Counted from the first letter of the stretch, positions 1-8,756 are shown. The stretch: DNA of 35,282 nucleotides from Prochlorococcus sp. AG-418-G23 (GCA_003214195.1 QCLY01000016.1:1-35282), one strand, 5' to 3'. Numbers and translations are program-made. Notes: generated by a model not told the origin, from the letters alone.

Positions 1-1156
1 AGAAGGATTATTGAATGCAAAAATAGAATCTTCTAAAAAACAAGAAGAAAACAACTTAGTAATTAAACAAATGTTGAAGAGTTTAGAAGAAGCTAACTTA
101 AATTCCTGTGAGGAAATTTTAGAATTAGAGTCTTTAGAAAATAAACTTGTAAATAATCTTGAAATAAATAATTCAATTCAATCATCTTTGAATAGCTTAA
201 ATAATTTTAATCATGATGAACCATCAGTATCGTTTTTTTTAAATGAATCAGTAAAAAGTTTAAATCGGACAGTAGATTTTGATTTTAAGATTCAAAACTT
301 TAGAGAGAAGTTATTAAATATTCAAGCTGATGTCGAAGATCTTATCTTCTCTCTAAACTCATATTTGCAAGACATTGAAAATCATGAATCTAATCTTCCA
401 GAAATACAAAAAAGATTATTTTTTTTAAAGAACTTGGAAAGAACGTTTTCACTAGATTTATCTCAATTAATAGAGAAAAGGGATGAGTTAAAGACATATT
501 TTCACAACAATGATCAGGATGATCAAATTGATAGTTTAAAAAGTCAAATTAAAAAATTGCAAAGTAATTTAAATTCTTTATTTGTTATTCAATCTAATGA
601 AAGAAAGAAGGTTGCTAAGAAATTACAACATTCAATACTTTCAATTTTAAGAAATTTAGGATTAGAAAATGCAGATTTTTCAATTCAATTTACTGAATGT
701 AAGCCTTCTGGAGATGGTATCGATAATGTAAATTTTTTGTTTTCAGCTAATCCTGATCAGAAGCTTGCTCCTTTATCAAGTGTTATTTCTGGTGGAGAAA
801 TGTCAAGATTTTTATTGGCTATAAAATCTAGTATTTCTAAAAAACCAAATACTTTCTTTTTTGATGAAATTGATAATGGACTAAGTGGCAAATCTTTATT
901 TTCTTTGGTTGAGTTAATAAAAGATATTTCTAAAGATCAACAGGTTTTATGCATAACACATCAGCCTTTTTTAGCTGCTAGAGGTTTAGCCCATTTTAAA
1001 GTTTACAAAAATGTAATTAATGGGATAACTTATACTTCAATATCAAAACTAAATACCAAAAAAGAGAGAAAAAATGAATTAATAGAATTGATTGGGGGAG
1101 CTTTTGGTGATGCAGATGATTACGCTTCTAGTCTTCTAAATAGAGCAGCTGCGTAA
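1..1156 (+). CDS. recN: DNA repair protein RecN, 3' part (5' end outside window)
   Basis: SMC-like ATPase that acts in recombinational repair of double-strand breaks. The reading frame is open from base 2 to the stop at 1154-1156, so the N-terminal Walker A part lies upstream of the window; about 384 residues of a protein usually near 550 are visible. The first two thirds are charged and coiled-coil-like. The C-terminal ATPase half is clear: signature SGGEMSRFLLAIKSS (about 788-832), Walker B FFFDEIDNGLSG (about 856-891) and the switch motif ITHQP (about 954-968). A TTG at 11 opens the frame inside the window but is not a start, because the same frame continues upstream. It is followed after 53 bases by uvrA on the same strand, which fits a repair cluster. 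Identification is from these family motifs and is secure. Confidence 0.95.
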   Translation, partial: EGLLNAKIESSKKQEENNLVIKQMLKSLEEANLNSCEEILELESLENKLVNNLEINNSIQSSLNSLNNFNHDEPSVSFFLNESVKSLNRTVDFDFKIQNFREKLLNIQADVEDLIFSLNSYLQDIENHESNLPEIQKRLFFLKNLERTFSLDLSQLIEKRDELKTYFHNNDQDDQIDSLKSQIKKLQSNLNSLFVIQSNERKKVAKKLQHSILSILRNLGLENADFSIQFTECKPSGDGIDNVNFLFSANPDQKLAPLSSVISGGEMSRFLLAIKSSISKKPNTFFFDEIDNGLSGKSLFSLVELIKDISKDQQVLCITHQPFLAARGLAHFKVYKNVINGITYTSISKLNTKKERKNELIELIGGAFGDADDYASSLLNRAAA

Positions 1157-1173
1157 AATCAAAAAAATTCCAT

Positions 1174-1179
1174 TATAAT
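1174..1179 (+). promoter_or_regulatory. Candidate -10 box upstream of uvrA
   Basis: A perfect TATAAT lies in the 53-base gap between recN and uvrA, 30 bases before the uvrA ATG. Transcription would begin near 1186 and give a leader of roughly 24 bases. No convincing -35 box is seen upstream; that region overlaps the end of recN. In so AT-rich a sequence a TATAAT can occur by chance, so this is only a candidate that would let uvrA be transcribed apart from recN. Confidence 0.4.
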
Positions 1180-1209
1180 AGTCCTTCTAAACCATAAATA
1201 GATTTATAC

Positions 1210-4110
1210 ATGGTTAAAAAAATCAATAATAGTCTTGAAGAAGAAAATTCGATAAATATTAGAGGAGCTCGTCAGCATAATTTAAAGAATATTGACCTTT
1301 CTTTACCTAGGAATAAATTCATAGTTTTTACAGGAGTAAGTGGAAGTGGGAAAAGTTCTTTAGCTTTCGATACAATTTTTGCTGAAGGTCAAAGAAGATA
1401 TGTTGAGAGTTTATCGGCTTATGCAAGACAATTTTTGGGACAAGTAGATAAACCGGATGTAGATAACATTGAGGGCTTATCTCCTGCCATTTCAATTGAT
1501 CAAAAATCTACAAGTCATAATCCACGTTCAACAGTTGGAACAGTGACAGAAATACAAGATTATTTAAGGTTATTGTTTGGTCGTGCAGGTGAGCCACATT
1601 GTCATCATTGTGGAGTTCCAATTGCTCCTCAAACAATTGATGAAATGGTCGACCAAATTCTTTTATTGCCAGAAGGTACGAGGTACCAATTATTGGCTCC
1701 TGTTGTAAGGGGAAAAAAGGGGACACATATAAAATTAATAAGTGGATTAGCTGCTGAAGGTTTTGCTAGGGTAAGAATTAATGGGGAGGTAAGAGAATTA
1801 GCTGACAGTATTGAGTTAGATAAAAATCAAATCCATAATATAGAGGTAGTTGTTGATAGATTAATTGCAAGAGAGGGAATACAAGAAAGATTGAATGATT
1901 CACTACAAACTTGCCTGAAAAGAGGCGATGGTTTAGCAATAGTAGAAGTTGTTCCTAAAAAAGGTGAAAACTTACCTCCTAACTTAGATAGAGAAAAATT
2001 ATACTCAGAAAATTATGCTTGCCCAGTACATGGTTCTATTGTAGAGGAACTTTCTCCCCGATTGTTCTCATTTAATAGCCCATATGGGGCCTGTCCAGAT
2101 TGTCATGGAATTGGTTATTTAAAAAAATTTACTGCTGATAGGGTTATACCAGATAAGACATTACCTGTTTATGCTGCAATAGCTCCTTGGAGTGAGAAAG
2201 ACAATACTTATTACTTCTCTTTGTTGTATTCCGTAGGACAAGCTTATGGTTTTGAATTAAAAACTCCTTGGAAAGATTTAAGTGACTTGCAAAAAAAAGT
2301 TTTACTTTTAGGTTCAGATAAACCAATTTTAATTCAAGCAGATAGTCGTTTTAAGACTTCTAGTGGTTTTGAAAGGCCTTTTGAAGGAATTCTTCCAATT
2401 TTAGAAAGGCAATTGAATGAAGCCAATGGAGAATCAGTGAAACAAAAATTAGAAAAGTACTTAGAGTTAGTACCATGTAAAACTTGTGATGGAAAAAGAT
2501 TGAGACCTGAGGCCTTGGCAGTTAAGCTTGGCCCATATAACATTACTGATTTAACTTCTATAAGCGTATCCGAAACCTTAAATCATATTGAGCGGATCAT
2601 GGGATTAGCTAAGACTAAGAATGAAACTATATCTTTATCAGAAAAGCAAAAGCAGATAGGTGAATTGGTTTTAAAAGAGATTCGTCTACGATTAAAGTTT
2701 TTAATTAATGTAGGCTTGGATTATTTAACTCTTGATAGACCAGCAATGACTTTGTCTGGTGGAGAGGCTCAGCGCATTAGATTGGCCACACAAATAGGGG
2801 CTGGTCTTACTGGGGTTTTATATGTATTAGATGAGCCAAGTATTGGCTTACATCAGAGAGATAACGATAGATTACTAGAAACACTAAAAAGCTTAAGAGA
2901 CTTAGGAAATACTTTAGTTGTTGTTGAACATGACGAAGATACAATGAAATCGGCAGATTATTTGGTAGATATTGGTCCAGGAGCAGGTGTGTATGGAGGA
3001 GAAATTATTGCTAAAGGATCATATGATGATGTCCTGCAATCAGAGAGATCCTTAACTGGTGCTTATCTCAGTGGTAGGAAGTCAATTCCTACTCCAAAAG
3101 AACGTAGATCATCTGTTAAAAAAAGTCTAATTTTAAATAATTGTTCTAAAAATAATTTAAAGAATATATCTGTAGAATTTCCTCTAGGAAGATTAGTCTC
3201 TGTTACTGGTGTAAGTGGTAGTGGAAAAAGTACCTTGATAAATGAATTACTTCACCCCGCTTTGTGTCATTCTTTAGGATTAAAAGTCCCTTTTCCTCAA
3301 GGAGTAAAGGAGTTAAAAGGTATAAAGGCAATTGATAAAGTTATTGTTATCGATCAATCTCCAATAGGGAGAACTCCAAGATCAAATCCTGCTACTTATA
3401 CAGGTGCTTTTGATCCTATAAGGCAGATATTCACTGCTACTGTCGAAGCAAAAGCAAGGGGTTATCAAGCTGGTCAATTTAGTTTTAATGTGAAAGGAGG
3501 AAGGTGCGAAGCATGTAAAGGTCAAGGAGTTAATGTAATCGAAATGAATTTTTTACCTGATGTGTATGTTCAATGTGAAGTATGCAAAGGAGCTCGTTTT
3601 AATAGGGAAACTCTTCAAGTTAAATATAAAGGTTTTAATATCTCTGATGTTTTAGAGATGACTGTTGAACAAGCTGCAGAAACTTTTTCTGCTATACCTC
3701 AAGCTGCCGATAGATTATCTACATTGGTAGATGTTGGTTTGGGATATGTCAAATTAGGCCAACCTGCTCCCACATTATCTGGTGGAGAAGCACAACGAGT
3801 TAAGTTAGCTACAGAATTATCTAAAAGGGCTACTGGAAAAACTCTTTATTTGATCGATGAACCAACTACAGGTCTAAGTTTTTATGATGTTCATAAATTA
3901 ATGGACGTGATTCAGCGTTTGGTAGATAAAGGAAATTCTGTAATTGTCATCGAACACAATTTAGATGTAATTAGATGTTCGGATTGGATCATTGATTTAG
4001 GGCCCGATGGAGGAGATAAAGGCGGCGAAATTATTGCGGAAGGTATTCCCGAAGAGGTAGCTAAACATCCCACAAGTCATACAGCAAAATATCTTAAAAA
4101 AGTTCTTTAA
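1210..4110 (+). CDS. uvrA: Excinuclease ABC subunit A (UvrA)
   Basis: Damage-recognition ATPase of nucleotide excision repair; it dimerises, scans DNA and loads UvrB. The 966 residues are full length. Two ABC modules are visible: Walker A GVSGSGKSS near residues 42-50 and GVSGSGKST near 668; signatures LSGGEAQRIRLAT near 516 and LSGGEAQRVKLAT near 857; Walker B LYVLDEPSIGL near 537 and LYLIDEPTTGL near 879. The C-terminal zinc finger is CEAC...CEVC at about 767-794. In the first ABC module the usual CxxC before the 'EELSPRLFSFN' segment reads CPVH, so a histidine probably replaces one zinc ligand; CPDC follows. The ATG has no clear Shine-Dalgarno. It lies downstream of recN, with its own candidate -10 box, and is followed by a hairpin terminator. 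Confidence 0.98.
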   Translation: MVKKINNSLEEENSINIRGARQHNLKNIDLSLPRNKFIVFTGVSGSGKSSLAFDTIFAEGQRRYVESLSAYARQFLGQVDKPDVDNIEGLSPAISIDQKSTSHNPRSTVGTVTEIQDYLRLLFGRAGEPHCHHCGVPIAPQTIDEMVDQILLLPEGTRYQLLAPVVRGKKGTHIKLISGLAAEGFARVRINGEVRELADSIELDKNQIHNIEVVVDRLIAREGIQERLNDSLQTCLKRGDGLAIVEVVPKKGENLPPNLDREKLYSENYACPVHGSIVEELSPRLFSFNSPYGACPDCHGIGYLKKFTADRVIPDKTLPVYAAIAPWSEKDNTYYFSLLYSVGQAYGFELKTPWKDLSDLQKKVLLLGSDKPILIQADSRFKTSSGFERPFEGILPILERQLNEANGESVKQKLEKYLELVPCKTCDGKRLRPEALAVKLGPYNITDLTSISVSETLNHIERIMGLAKTKNETISLSEKQKQIGELVLKEIRLRLKFLINVGLDYLTLDRPAMTLSGGEAQRIRLATQIGAGLTGVLYVLDEPSIGLHQRDNDRLLETLKSLRDLGNTLVVVEHDEDTMKSADYLVDIGPGAGVYGGEIIAKGSYDDVLQSERSLTGAYLSGRKSIPTPKERRSSVKKSLILNNCSKNNLKNISVEFPLGRLVSVTGVSGSGKSTLINELLHPALCHSLGLKVPFPQGVKELKGIKAIDKVIVIDQSPIGRTPRSNPATYTGAFDPIRQIFTATVEAKARGYQAGQFSFNVKGGRCEACKGQGVNVIEMNFLPDVYVQCEVCKGARFNRETLQVKYKGFNISDVLEMTVEQAAETFSAIPQAADRLSTLVDVGLGYVKLGQPAPTLSGGEAQRVKLATELSKRATGKTLYLIDEPTTGLSFYDVHKLMDVIQRLVDKGNSVIVIEHNLDVIRCSDWIIDLGPDGGDKGGEIIAEGIPEEVAKHPTSHTAKYLKKVL

Positions 4111-4173
4111 TAAAAAATATTTGTTGTATTTCTTTGTATTTTTAATAATCTGAATAAAACGATAATCTTCTTT

Positions 4174-4208
4174 AAAGCTGCATAATATCAGTCTGCATCA
4201 GCTTTTTT
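4174..4208 (+). terminator. Rho-independent terminator after uvrA
   Basis: Inverted repeat AAAGCTG (4174-4180) and CAGCTTT (4199-4205) with an 18-base loop, running into TTTTTT at 4203-4208. It begins about 63 bases after the uvrA stop and lies before sps. The T tract is on the + strand side only, so it should end transcription from recN-uvrA. The stem is only seven pairs and A/T at its base, so efficiency is uncertain. The rest of the 204-base gap (4111-4314) is AT-rich with no small gene that I can support. Confidence 0.6.
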
Positions 4209-4300
4209 AAAAAATTTTGTATAAAAAAAATTCTAAATCATAATGCTTTCTTAATATTTCCTTTTGAAATTCAGCTTATTTGTATTAAAGGTCGTTGATC

Positions 4301-4306
4301 GGAGGA
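4301..4306 (+). promoter_or_regulatory. Strong Shine-Dalgarno of sps
   Basis: GGAGGA lies eight bases before the ATG at 4315. Most genes in this window lack a recognisable Shine-Dalgarno, so this strong, well-spaced site stands out and fixes the start of the sucrose-phosphate synthase. Confidence 0.7.
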
Positions 4307-4314
4307 TTTGCTGA

Positions 4315-5724
4315 ATGAAGCTTAAATTTTTACATTTGCATTTACATGGTCTTATACGCTCCAAAAATCTTGAATTAGGAAGGGACGCAGATACAGGAGG
4401 TCAAACACAATACGTTTTAGAGTTGGTTAAAAGTTTGGCTAATACTTCTAAAGTTGATCAAGTGGATTTAGTTACTCGCCTGATTAACGATTCTAAAGTT
4501 GATTATGAATATTCTCAAGAATTAGAGTTTGTAGAACCTGGAGTTAAAATTTTAAGATTTAAATTTGGACCCAATAAATACTTAAGAAAGGAATTACTTT
4601 GGCCTTATTTAGATGATTTAGTTGAAAGCCTTATTATTTACTATAAAAAAAATAAAAAGCCTAATTTTATCCATGCACATTATGCAGATGCCGGATATGT
4701 AGGCGTTAAACTAAGTAAATCTTTAAACGTTCCACTTATTTTTACTGGCCATTCTTTAGGAAGAGAAAAAAAGAGGAAATTGCTTGATACCGGTTTAAAA
4801 ACTTATCAGATAGAAAAACTTTATTCTATAAGCAAAAGAATTGAAGCAGAAGAAAAAGCATTAAAGTCAGCAGATATTGTTGTTACAAGTACTAAACAAG
4901 AGTCGGTTTATCAGTATTCCCAATATTCTTCTTTTTCATCTCACAAAGCTAAAGTGATCCCACCTGGTGTTGATCATAATAAGTTTCACCATATTCACTC
5001 GACAACCGAGACTGCTGAAATTGATATCATGATGAAACCTTTTCTCAAGGACTCTACTAAACCGCCATTATTGACTATTTCTAGGGCCGTACGAAGAAAA
5101 AATATTCCCTCTTTGATTGAAGCATATGGAAGATCTGAAAAATTAAAGAGAAAAACTAACTTAATCTTGATTTTAGGTTGTCGAGATAGTACTTCAAAAC
5201 TTGATCCTCAACAAAAAGACGTATTTCATAATATTTTTGAAACGATTGATAAATATAATTTGTACGGAAAGGTAGCTTACCCAAAGAAGCATCTTCCAAG
5301 TCAGATCCCTGCTTTATATAGGTGGGCTGCTAGCAGAGGGGGTGTTTTCGTAAATCCCGCTTTAACAGAACCTTTTGGTTTAACTCTTCTTGAAGCTTCT
5401 TCCTGTGGATTACCAATAATATCAACTAATGATGGAGGCCCAAAAGAAATTTGCTCTAAATGTGAAAATGGACTTCTTGTAGATGTCACTGATATTAATG
5501 AGTTAAAAGTTATTCTTGAAAAAGCAATTTTTAATAATAATCAATGGAAGTTATGGAGCAGAAATGGAATTGAGGGCGTAAATAGGCACTTTAGTTGGAA
5601 TACTCATGTACGCAATTATTTATCAATACTCACAGAGGAGTTTTCAGGGTCGAATAGTTATTCTTCATCTGATATTAAACAGAGTTGTTTAAAAGGTAGT
5701 TCTTCACTAATAAAACCCCACTGA
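4315..5724 (+). CDS. sps: Sucrose-phosphate synthase, glycosyltransferase domain only
   Basis: GT-B glycosyltransferase that joins UDP-glucose (or another NDP-glucose) to fructose 6-phosphate to give sucrose 6-phosphate; sucrose is a compatible solute and carbon store in marine cyanobacteria. The N-terminal motif LGRDADTGGQTQYVLEL (residues 21-37) and the segment FTGHSLGREK (near 143) are typical of the sucrose-phosphate synthase family. The donor-binding motif runs from ALTEPFGL at residue 349 and contains LLEASSCGLP and the conserved glutamates. The glycosyltransferase fold ends near FSWNTHVRNYLSIL (residues 426-439). Many cyanobacterial family members then carry a sucrose-phosphate phosphatase domain of about 240 residues; here it is absent and only about 30 residues of serine-rich, unrelated-looking tail follow. 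The last 67 bases overlap the opposing 81-residue gene. A separate phosphatase would have to be encoded elsewhere. The start is set by GGAGGA at 4301. Confidence 0.9.
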   Translation: MKLKFLHLHLHGLIRSKNLELGRDADTGGQTQYVLELVKSLANTSKVDQVDLVTRLINDSKVDYEYSQELEFVEPGVKILRFKFGPNKYLRKELLWPYLDDLVESLIIYYKKNKKPNFIHAHYADAGYVGVKLSKSLNVPLIFTGHSLGREKKRKLLDTGLKTYQIEKLYSISKRIEAEEKALKSADIVVTSTKQESVYQYSQYSSFSSHKAKVIPPGVDHNKFHHIHSTTETAEIDIMMKPFLKDSTKPPLLTISRAVRRKNIPSLIEAYGRSEKLKRKTNLILILGCRDSTSKLDPQQKDVFHNIFETIDKYNLYGKVAYPKKHLPSQIPALYRWAASRGGVFVNPALTEPFGLTLLEASSCGLPIISTNDGGPKEICSKCENGLLVDVTDINELKVILEKAIFNNNQWKLWSRNGIEGVNRHFSWNTHVRNYLSILTEEFSGSNSYSSSDIKQSCLKGSSSLIKPH

Positions 5725-5903
5725 TCAAATACTTTAGGATCGGGGTGAAGAATTAGTTGGTTATTATTAGTTTTCTTCAGTTTGAAGCCTTTTTTTGCAA
5801 GTTTTTTCATTAAGTTAGCAGTTTCTTCAAATCTTGATGCCATAGCATCAAGACTGGAGCAGTCACTTGTTAACCCGTTATCTTTCCATGTAAAAAAACT
5901 CAT
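5658..5903 (-). CDS. Conserved hypothetical protein, 81 residues
   Basis: Small soluble protein without signal peptide or membrane segment. It has an N-terminal stretch with SFFTWKDNGLTSDCSSLDAM, then a predicted amphipathic helix (ASRFEETANLMKKLAKKGF) and a C-terminal part with HPDPKVFDQWGF. I recall similar short proteins in other marine picocyanobacteria but know no function. It follows mraY by ten bases on the same strand, so it is probably the last gene of the DUF3134-mraY unit. Its 3' end overlaps the 3' end of sps by 67 bases in the opposite direction. The last 22 codons are therefore shared antisense sequence and may be less conserved. The ATG at 5903 is the natural start. Confidence 0.75.
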   Translation of the reverse strand: MSFFTWKDNGLTSDCSSLDAMASRFEETANLMKKLAKKGFKLKKTNNNQLILHPDPKVFDQWGFISEELPFKQLCLISDEE

Positions 5904-5913
5904 AACAAATTTT

Positions 5914-6990
5914 TTAGAGGTTGATTTTTAAAACTATACCTAAAATTACAAGTAAAATGTTGATTTTCCAAAAATTTTCAACTATTTTTTGTTCACTAAC
6001 TCCTTGAAGTTCAAAATGGTGGTGCAGTGGAGCCATTAGAAATATACGTTGACCTTTGTAAAATAATTTTTTTGTAATTTTAAAAAATCCTACTTGAATG
6101 ATTACTGATAATGATTCAAGTAGGAATATCCCTGAGAAAATGAATAGCGTAAAAACGCTATTAGTTAACAATGCTATTGAACCCAGAATTGCACCAATAC
6201 TTAGAGATCCTGTGTCACCCATAAATATTTTTGCAGGATAACTATTATATTTGAGAAATCCTAAGCATATGCCAGACATTGAATAACAAATGATGCTATA
6301 AACAAAAAGCTCTGGCTGTTGTTTCATTAATATTTCTGTCCCTAACCCATAAAAGACAATCCCACTACATCCAGCTGCTAATCCATCTAGTCCATCAGTC
6401 AAATTTACTGAATTACTCATGCCAACTATTACCAAAATAGCAATTGGTAATATGAATATATTCATATTTATTTCCCAAGAGCCAGATATTATTATTGATG
6501 GATCTATTAAATTTTTGTCATAGGCTAACAATATAAAAATTGTTGAAATGATGATTTGTAGGGTAAATTTTTCTTTTGTTTTTAATCCTGTATTCTCTTT
6601 GTTTTTAATGCTTAAATAATCATCCAAAAACCCTGTAAGAAAAAAACCAAAAACAGTAGGTAATAAAAAAAATAATTTTAGGGAACTTAAACTTATAGTT
6701 ATTATTAGAAGAAAAATTAAAAAAGGAATTATCATAAAAATTCCACCCATAGTTGGAGTTTTGCTTTTTTTTAAGTGATTAGAAGGACCTTCAGTCCTAA
6801 TATTTTGAAGTAAATTTAATTTTTTAATTATCTTTAAACCTATTTTTGTTGTGAATAAAGAAATAAAAAAAAATAAAGTATATGACCCTATAAAAATAAA
6901 ATTATTAAACAAATAGGAGGTAACTATTAGAGCAAAAGTATTAGTTATTAGTAATAATTTAAAGTTAAACCCTTTAATCTTCCCAATCAT
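5914..6990 (-). CDS. mraY: Phospho-N-acetylmuramoyl-pentapeptide transferase (MraY)
   Basis: Integral membrane enzyme that transfers phospho-MurNAc-pentapeptide from the UDP nucleotide to undecaprenyl phosphate, making lipid I for peptidoglycan. The 358 residues match the family length, with about ten hydrophobic segments. Motifs: TPTMGGI (78-84), catalytic aspartate pair in GFLDDYLSI (DD at 123-124), NLTDGLDGL (196-204), GDTGSLS (258-264) and APLHHHFEL (320-328; the three histidines are 323-325). The ATG at 6990 lies inside the end of the upstream DUF3134-like gene (17-base overlap), which suggests translational coupling. An in-frame stop just upstream of this ATG excludes a longer start. 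A ten-base gap separates it from the 81-residue gene downstream. Confidence 0.97.
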   Translation of the reverse strand: MIGKIKGFNFKLLLITNTFALIVTSYLFNNFIFIGSYTLFFFISLFTTKIGLKIIKKLNLLQNIRTEGPSNHLKKSKTPTMGGIFMIIPFLIFLLIITISLSSLKLFFLLPTVFGFFLTGFLDDYLSIKNKENTGLKTKEKFTLQIIISTIFILLAYDKNLIDPSIIISGSWEINMNIFILPIAILVIVGMSNSVNLTDGLDGLAAGCSGIVFYGLGTEILMKQQPELFVYSIICYSMSGICLGFLKYNSYPAKIFMGDTGSLSIGAILGSIALLTNSVFTLFIFSGIFLLESLSVIIQVGFFKITKKLFYKGQRIFLMAPLHHHFELQGVSEQKIVENFWKINILLVILGIVLKINL

Positions 6991-7255
6991 CTTCTAGAGA
7001 GGGATCTTCATCAGTTTTATAATCCTCTTTTTCTCCCATAAGCGCAGAGAGCTCTTCTTCTTCTATAGTACTAATTTCTTGTGAATCTCCTTCGTTTTCA
7101 GCAACTAGTCTTCCTGTATTTTCAAGCCAAGATAGCAGATCTTGTTCATCTCTTAATGGTAAAACAGGGGCCGGATCATCTCTGTGGTAGCAGCTTAAAG
7201 CAGGGTTAACTTCAGAAATATCATCTAATCTAATTTTTAATTTATTTGAGTCCAT
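6974..7255 (-). CDS. DUF3134-like cyanobacterial protein, 93 residues
   Basis: Small acidic protein of unknown function. The middle part, APVLPLRDEQDLLSWLENTG (residues 29-48), resembles the conserved core that I associate with the cyanobacterial family DUF3134: a short proline motif followed by a D/E-rich helix and 'LLxWLExTGRL'. After this the protein is strongly acidic, ending in DPSLEDDWED, and is likely disordered. There is no signal peptide or membrane segment. The gene heads the mraY unit and overlaps mraY by 17 bases, so both are probably translated together; this is the only functional hint. The family assignment is from memory and moderately sure. The ATG at 7255 is preceded by a 54-base AT-rich divergent gap shared with the small membrane protein gene. 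Confidence 0.75.
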   Translation of the reverse strand: MDSNKLKIRLDDISEVNPALSCYHRDDPAPVLPLRDEQDLLSWLENTGRLVAENEGDSQEISTIEEEELSALMGEKEDYKTDEDPSLEDDWED

Positions 7256-7309
7256 TTAAGTTTTATGTTCTTTATATAAGATAATACATAATGATGCATA
7301 GGAAAAACT

Positions 7310-7516
7310 TTGTTTAATAAAGGAAATTTAAAATACTTTTTTATTTTGTCAATCTCATTAATATTTTCTGGATTATTTAAAATTATTGGATATTTGAACC
7401 CAAATTTTTTATTAATTAATAATTTTCTTCTCGTATTACTGGTTTTTGGTCCTGCTCTTTTAGTTACAATAATATTAGTTTTTAATAAGATTTTCTTAAC
7501 TAAGTTAAAAATTTAA
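7310..7516 (+). CDS. Small two-helix membrane protein, 68 residues
   Basis: Unrecognised small protein. Two hydrophobic segments are visible: about residues 9-27 (YFFILSISLIFSGLFKII) and about 34-62 (LINNFLLVLLVFGPALLVTI and onward). The ends are basic (KGNLK at the start, FLTKLKI at the end), fitting a hairpin in the inner or thylakoid membrane. The only usable start in this frame is a TTG at 7310; the ATGs at 7291 and 7294 are in other frames. There is no Shine-Dalgarno. It ends 19 bases before argG on the same strand, so the two are probably cotranscribed from the divergent gap 7256-7309. Codon and base use match the surroundings. The reading frame is probably real but the function is unknown. 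Confidence 0.6.
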   Translation: MFNKGNLKYFFILSISLIFSGLFKIIGYLNPNFLLINNFLLVLLVFGPALLVTIILVFNKIFLTKLKI

Positions 7517-7535
7517 ATTTATGGAGCAAATTTAA

Positions 7536-8744
7536 ATGCAGCAGGTGAAAAAAGTTGTACTAGCGTACTCTGGTGGTGTTGATACTAGCGTTTGCATTCC
7601 ATATTTAAAAAATGAATATGGTATCTCAGAAGTGGTAACTTTTGTAGCAGATCTAGGTCAAGGCGAAGATTTGGAACTTATAAAACAAAAAGCTTTAAAT
7701 TCTGGTGCATCAAAATCAATTATAGGAAATTTAGTTGATTGTTTTGTTGAGAGATTTGCTTTTTCAGCTATTAGATCAAATGCATTATATTTGGATAAAT
7801 ACCCTTTAACAACAGCTCTTGCAAGACCCTTAATTGCTGAAAATCTTGTTAATCTTGCGAGAGAAATTAATGCTGATGCAGTAGCTCATGGATGTACCGG
7901 TAAAGGTAATGATCAAGTTCGATTTGATTTAGCAATTAATGCTTTAGGTCCAGATTTGAAAATAATTACTCCTGCAAGGGAGTGGAATATGAGTAGAGAA
8001 GAGGCAATATCATATGGAGAAAAATTTGGGATTCCTGCACCAGTATCAAAAAAATCACCCTATTCTATAGATATTAACTTACTTGGTAGAAGTATTGAAG
8101 CCGGTATTTTGGAAGACCCGATGCAAGAACCCCCTGAAAATATTTTTGCAATGACATCATCAATCGAAAATTCACCTGATTCCCCTCAAGATATAGAAAT
8201 TGTTTTCGAAAATGGTTTTCCCATTTCAATTAATAATGAATTTTTAACTCCAGTTGATATTGTAAAAAAAGCAAATGATCTTGCAGGAGAACATGGTTTT
8301 GGAAGAATAGATATGATAGAAGATCGAGTCGTAGGAATTAAGAGTAGAGAGATATATGAGACGCCTGGTCTTTCACTTTTAATAAAAGCTCACAAGGAAT
8401 TGGAGAGCATAACATTAAACCCAGATGTTATTGATTTCAAAGGAATGGTTGATAAAAAATGGGGTCAATTAGTTTATCAAGGCTTTTGGTTCGGTCCTCT
8501 CAAAGAGAGTTTAGACGCTTTCATTTCATCTACCCAAACTTCAGTTAACGGAAAGGTAAAGATTAGACTTCACAAGGGGAATGCAAAAGTAATTGGAAGA
8601 ATTTCAGAAAATAACTCATTATACAGAGAAGATTTGGCAACTTATAGTAAAGAAGATATCTTTAATCATTCCTTAGCAGAAGGCTTTATTTATATGTGGG
8701 GTATGTCAAACAAAATATGGGCAGAACTAAATTCCAAAAAATAA
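7536..8744 (+). CDS. argG: Argininosuccinate synthase
   Basis: Joins citrulline and aspartate with ATP to argininosuccinate, the penultimate step of arginine synthesis; cytosolic homotetramer. The 402 residues are full length. The N-terminal P-loop of the ATP pyrophosphatase type, [10 protein letters not shown], is at residues 10-19. Other family segments are [14 protein letters not shown] (near 122-135) and [17 protein letters not shown] (near 173-189). A GGAG about 12 bases before the ATG is a weak ribosome site. The gene converges with rpsF with only 12 bases between the stops, too short for a full terminator hairpin, so the transcripts probably overlap. Confidence 0.98.
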   Translation: MQQVKKVVLAYSGGVDTSVCIPYLKNEYGISEVVTFVADLGQGEDLELIKQKALNSGASKSIIGNLVDCFVERFAFSAIRSNALYLDKYPLTTALARPLIAENLVNLAREINADAVAHGCTGKGNDQVRFDLAINALGPDLKIITPAREWNMSREEAISYGEKFGIPAPVSKKSPYSIDINLLGRSIEAGILEDPMQEPPENIFAMTSSIENSPDSPQDIEIVFENGFPISINNEFLTPVDIVKKANDLAGEHGFGRIDMIEDRVVGIKSREIYETPGLSLLIKAHKELESITLNPDVIDFKGMVDKKWGQLVYQGFWFGPLKESLDAFISSTQTSVNGKVKIRLHKGNAKVIGRISENNSLYREDLATYSKEDIFNHSLAEGFIYMWGMSNKIWAELNSKK

Positions 8745-8756
8745 ATTGATTAAAAT

